The notes under the pieces were generated by a model. That model searched no databases. It was not told the origin of the DNA and was given only the letters and a program-made list of their open reading frames with translations. Positions 7,485 through 9,251 of a DNA stretch of 9,251 nucleotides are shown piece after piece. Where the stretch lies: positions 1-9,251 of the forward strand of contig CAKTJM010000072.1 in assembly GCA_934567745.1 (NCBI GenBank), in the 5' to 3' direction. Numbering within the stretch: the first letter of the stretch is position 1; each line of letters starts with the position of its first letter. Source of the DNA: an uncultured Eubacteriales bacterium (GTDB lineage Bacteria > Bacillota > Clostridia > Oscillospirales > Oscillospiraceae). The position numbers and the translations under genes were made by a program.

Positions 7485-8747
7485 TTATCGGTCCTGTTGA
7501 TAGAGCGCCGCGGCGGCGGCGCCGATGGCGGGGTCGCCGTCCCGCAGGACGACGGAGCGGTCGGGCAGCGCCGCGGCGAGCCGCTCCTCCAGCAGCGCCC
7601 GCAGCTCAGGCTGGGCGAAGGCGGCCCCGCTGACGCCGACCTGGGTGTCGGCCCCGATGAACCGCACGACGGCGGCGAGCGCGGCGCAGACGAGCCGCGC
7701 GGCGCGGTCGAGGACGGCCCCGGCCAGGATCAGGGCGACCTCGCGGTCGTCCGGCTCCCGGCAGAAGTGGGCGACGGTCCCGCCGCCGACGGGGTCGCGG
7801 AGGAAGGCGGTCACGTCGTCCAGACCCAGGCGGGTCAGGGAGAGGATGTCGCGGCTGCACCCGAAGGAGAGGAGCTTCGCTTCGGCGGCCTGGATCATGA
7901 TGAGCCGGAAGGCGTCGCCGAGATAGTCGGTGGAGACCATCTTGAGCAGCAGGTCCTCGCCGGGGGCGTAGCTGTCGCGGTCCTTCGGCAGGTCCGCCTT
8001 GCCGAAGGGGACGCAGGCGGCCTCGCGTAGGCCGACGTCGAAGAGCATCAGCGCGCCGTCGATGGCGTGCCAGCGCAGGACGAGACTGCCGGGCGCGGTG
8101 AAGCCCGCGTCGATGTCGGTCCCCCAGGTCAGGCCGATACAGCGGCTGCCCTTGGGCGCGTCGAGCGCGGCGGCCGCGGCGACGGCGTCGGCGGTGGGCA
8201 CGAGGACGATGGGCCGGTCGAAGCCGCGGCCCTTCAGCTCCTCGGCCAGCATGGCCCGGACGGGCCGGTCCCGGAAGTCCTGGACCGTCATCGTGCCGGG
8301 GAAGCGGCGGATCGCGGCGTCGCCCTTCCCGTCATAGTCCAGCGGGAACGGCAGACACAGCGCGACGGCCCCGGCCTCGCCGAGCAGCGGCTCCAGCAGC
8401 TCGGCGGCGGCGTAGAGCAGGTCGCCGAGCGGGGCGGGGTAGTCGCGGCCGGGGATGGGGAAGCTGTCCTGCCCCTCGACCGTGGGGACACGGTCCCGGA
8501 AGCGGACGAGGCAGACGCGGACCTCGGCGTCGTCGAGCACGGCGACAGCCACGGGGGCATCGTCGGGCAGGGGGCCGAAGGGCTTGAGGAAGGTGGGCAG
8601 CATGGGCAGGGAGGCCCGGCCGCCGTAAAGCGAGATCTTCATCTGCGCGAGGAAGAGCTGGCTGAGGGTGCCGCAGTCGAGCACCTCGGGGACCATGCTG
8701 TTCGCGCGCAGGAGAGACTGGATCTGTTCGAGTTTCGTCGTATCCAT
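7485..8747 (-). CDS. Hexokinase-family protein with degenerate active-site motifs
   Basis: A 420-residue cytoplasmic protein with the fold of eukaryotic-type hexokinases (ASKHA superfamily), judged by matches along its length. These are MLPTF (49-53), LPFPLDYDG (132-140), the segment AGF after WGTDID (208-216), PGEDLLLKMVSTDYLGD (262-278), VGVSG (370-374) and the closing GDPAIGAAAAAL (404-415). Several residues expected for catalysis are changed. The first phosphate loop LGGTN reads LDDAE (71-75). The ND of the catalytic aspartate motif reads AD (186-187), keeping Asp187. The GTGTNA loop reads GTDIDA. The glutamates expected in the WGAFG and FEKM segments are not seen. It may be a weak or inactive kinase, or a regulator. 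The start at 8747 is set by GGAGG seven bases upstream. It is the first gene of an operon with capA. Confidence 0.78.
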   Translation of the reverse strand: MDTTKLEQIQSLLRANSMVPEVLDCGTLSQLFLAQMKISLYGGRASLPMLPTFLKPFGPLPDDAPVAVAVLDDAEVRVCLVRFRDRVPTVEGQDSFPIPGRDYPAPLGDLLYAAAELLEPLLGEAGAVALCLPFPLDYDGKGDAAIRRFPGTMTVQDFRDRPVRAMLAEELKGRGFDRPIVLVPTADAVAAAAALDAPKGSRCIGLTWGTDIDAGFTAPGSLVLRWHAIDGALMLFDVGLREAACVPFGKADLPKDRDSYAPGEDLLLKMVSTDYLGDAFRLIMIQAAEAKLLSFGCSRDILSLTRLGLDDVTAFLRDPVGGGTVAHFCREPDDREVALILAGAVLDRAARLVCAALAAVVRFIGADTQVGVSGAAFAQPELRALLEERLAAALPDRSVVLRDGDPAIGAAAAALYQQDR

Positions 8748-8754
8748 AGGGACA

Positions 8755-8759
8755 CCTCC
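8755..8759 (-). promoter_or_regulatory. Ribosome binding site that sets the hexokinase-like start
   Basis: GGAGG on the minus strand, seven bases before the ATG at 8747. The frame remains open up to 8876, but that would pass through the promoter and a terminator, so the longer form is rejected. Confidence 0.85.
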
Positions 8760-8780
8760 GATGCATGGGATCTGCCCCCT

Positions 8781-8808
8781 ATTATAGCACGTTTTTTCCA
8801 AAAGCAAA
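8781..8808 (-). promoter_or_regulatory. Promoter of the hexokinase-like/capA operon
   Basis: On the minus strand an extended -10 (TGC then TATAAT, 8781-8786) is preceded at 16 bp by TTTGCT (8803-8808). The predicted start near 8774 gives a leader of about 27 nt. The block resembles the ATPase promoter: both share TTTGCTTT, then AACGTG directly before the -10. Confidence 0.75.
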
Positions 8809-8826
8809 TGGCAAGGAGACAAAAAG

Positions 8827-8852
8827 AAGAGACCGGCCGAAGCCGGTCTCTT
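8827..8852 (-). terminator. UUCG-loop intrinsic terminator of the alcohol dehydrogenase gene
   Basis: An 11-bp perfect stem (8827-8837 with 8842-8852) closes a C(UUCG)G tetraloop on the minus-strand RNA and is followed by CTTTTTG. It lies 20 bp after the alcohol dehydrogenase stop codon. The downstream operon's promoter begins about 20 bp further on. Confidence 0.92.
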
Positions 8853-8872
8853 GAGAGTTTTGGGTTTCCGAA

Positions 8873-9251
8873 TCACTTCAGGGAAGCATACAGAGCCTCG
8901 ACGTCCTTCACGGTGGTGGCTCTGGGGTTGACGGTCACGTTGCCGGACTTCATGGCGTCGATGGCCATCTGGGGGATCAGCTCCTCGTAGTGAGCAGCGC
9001 CGCCGCGCTCCTGGACCTGCTTCACGCCGGAGAAGGTGGCGGGAATGCCGAGGTCGGCGTTCAGCTGAGCAAGAGCCTCGCAGGTCATAGCGGGCACGAA
9101 GTCCTCGCCAGCCTTCTTGCCGGTGACGTACTCATAGATCTTAGCATAACGCTCGTCAGCGCAGATGGCGTTGAACTCGAAGACCTTGGGCATCAGGACG
9201 GCGTTGGCGACACCGTGAGGCACGTTGAAGAACGCGGACACGGGGTGGGAC
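8873..9251 (-). CDS. Iron-containing alcohol dehydrogenase, C-terminal part (cut by window edge)
   Basis: The last 125 residues of a group III (Fe-type) alcohol dehydrogenase, an NAD(P)-dependent oxidoreductase of the fermentative kind. The visible part opens with SHPVSAFFNVPHGVANAVLMP, the family's signature block. It contains the histidine of the SHP segment and the PHG histidine, which in relatives such as FucO is a metal ligand. The remainder is helical and ends in ALYASLK. The usual length is about 380-390 residues, so roughly the first two thirds, including the nucleotide-binding domain and the other metal ligands, lie outside the window. The apparent start at 9241 is an internal valine GTG, not a real start. 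The coding part is less GC-extreme than its neighbours, as expected for a highly expressed fermentation gene. The precise substrate cannot be told from this part. Confidence 0.93.
   Translation of the reverse strand, partial: SHPVSAFFNVPHGVANAVLMPKVFEFNAICADERYAKIYEYVTGKKAGEDFVPAMTCEALAQLNADLGIPATFSGVKQVQERGGAAHYEELIPQMAIDAMKSGNVTVNPRATTVKDVEALYASLK

Noticed and set aside
6121..7500. Plus-strand open frame opposite capA
   Set aside because: Val/Gly/Asp-rich antisense reading with no motif; capA on the other strand has full family motifs and a signal anchor.
8748..8876. Possible 43-residue N-terminal extension of the hexokinase-like protein
   Set aside because: It would cross the promoter, the UUCG terminator and the stop region of the alcohol dehydrogenase gene. 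A GGAGG site marks the start at 8747.

Overview
The window looks like chromosomal DNA from a high-GC member of the Bacillota, most likely a gut-type clostridium near the Oscillospiraceae. This is inferred from strong GGAGG-type ribosome binding sites, TGnTATAAT-type promoters, short-loop intrinsic terminators, high GC in third codon positions, and the gene types present (CtpE/Exp7-like P-type ATPase, iron-type alcohol dehydrogenase, a clostridial-style Crp/Fnr regulator, DUF2461). No mobile element, rRNA, tRNA, CRISPR array or phage gene is visible, and the region reads as ordinary chromosome.

Layout, left to right. A perfect hairpin terminator (38-67) closes a minus-strand cation-transporting P-type ATPase (89-2476). 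That gene has its own TATAAT promoter and an unusual stable hairpin at the very start of its leader. After about 200 bp of unassigned, AT-richer DNA comes a minus-strand radical SAM protein with a Cys-rich C-terminus (2781-4163). A 591-bp divergent intergenic region (4164-4754) holds a promoter for the radical SAM gene, a hairpin and start-region repeats in its leader, and a plus-strand promoter with a long leader for a DUF2461 gene (4755-5423), the only plus-strand gene. The DUF2461 gene overlaps tail to tail by 34 bp with a minus-strand Crp/Fnr-family regulator (5390-6085). The -35 box of the regulator lies inside the terminator palindrome of the next operon.

That operon (minus strand, promoter near 8781-8808, terminator 6112-6141) holds two tightly coupled genes: a hexokinase-fold protein whose key sugar- and phosphate-binding residues look degenerate (7485-8747), and a membrane-anchored CapA/PgsA-type metallophosphatase-fold protein (6166-7470). 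At the right edge is the C-terminal part of an iron-containing alcohol dehydrogenase (8873-9251, cut by the window edge), followed by a UUCG-loop terminator.

The genes appear to be separate transcription units rather than one pathway. The best functional link is the hexokinase-like/CapA pair, joined by a 14-bp gap in which the second gene's ribosome binding site overlaps the first gene's stop codon. I found no clear new multi-gene system. The most interesting points are the degenerate hexokinase in the CapA operon, the ATPase leader, the radical SAM leader and the merged terminator/promoter of the Crp/Fnr gene.
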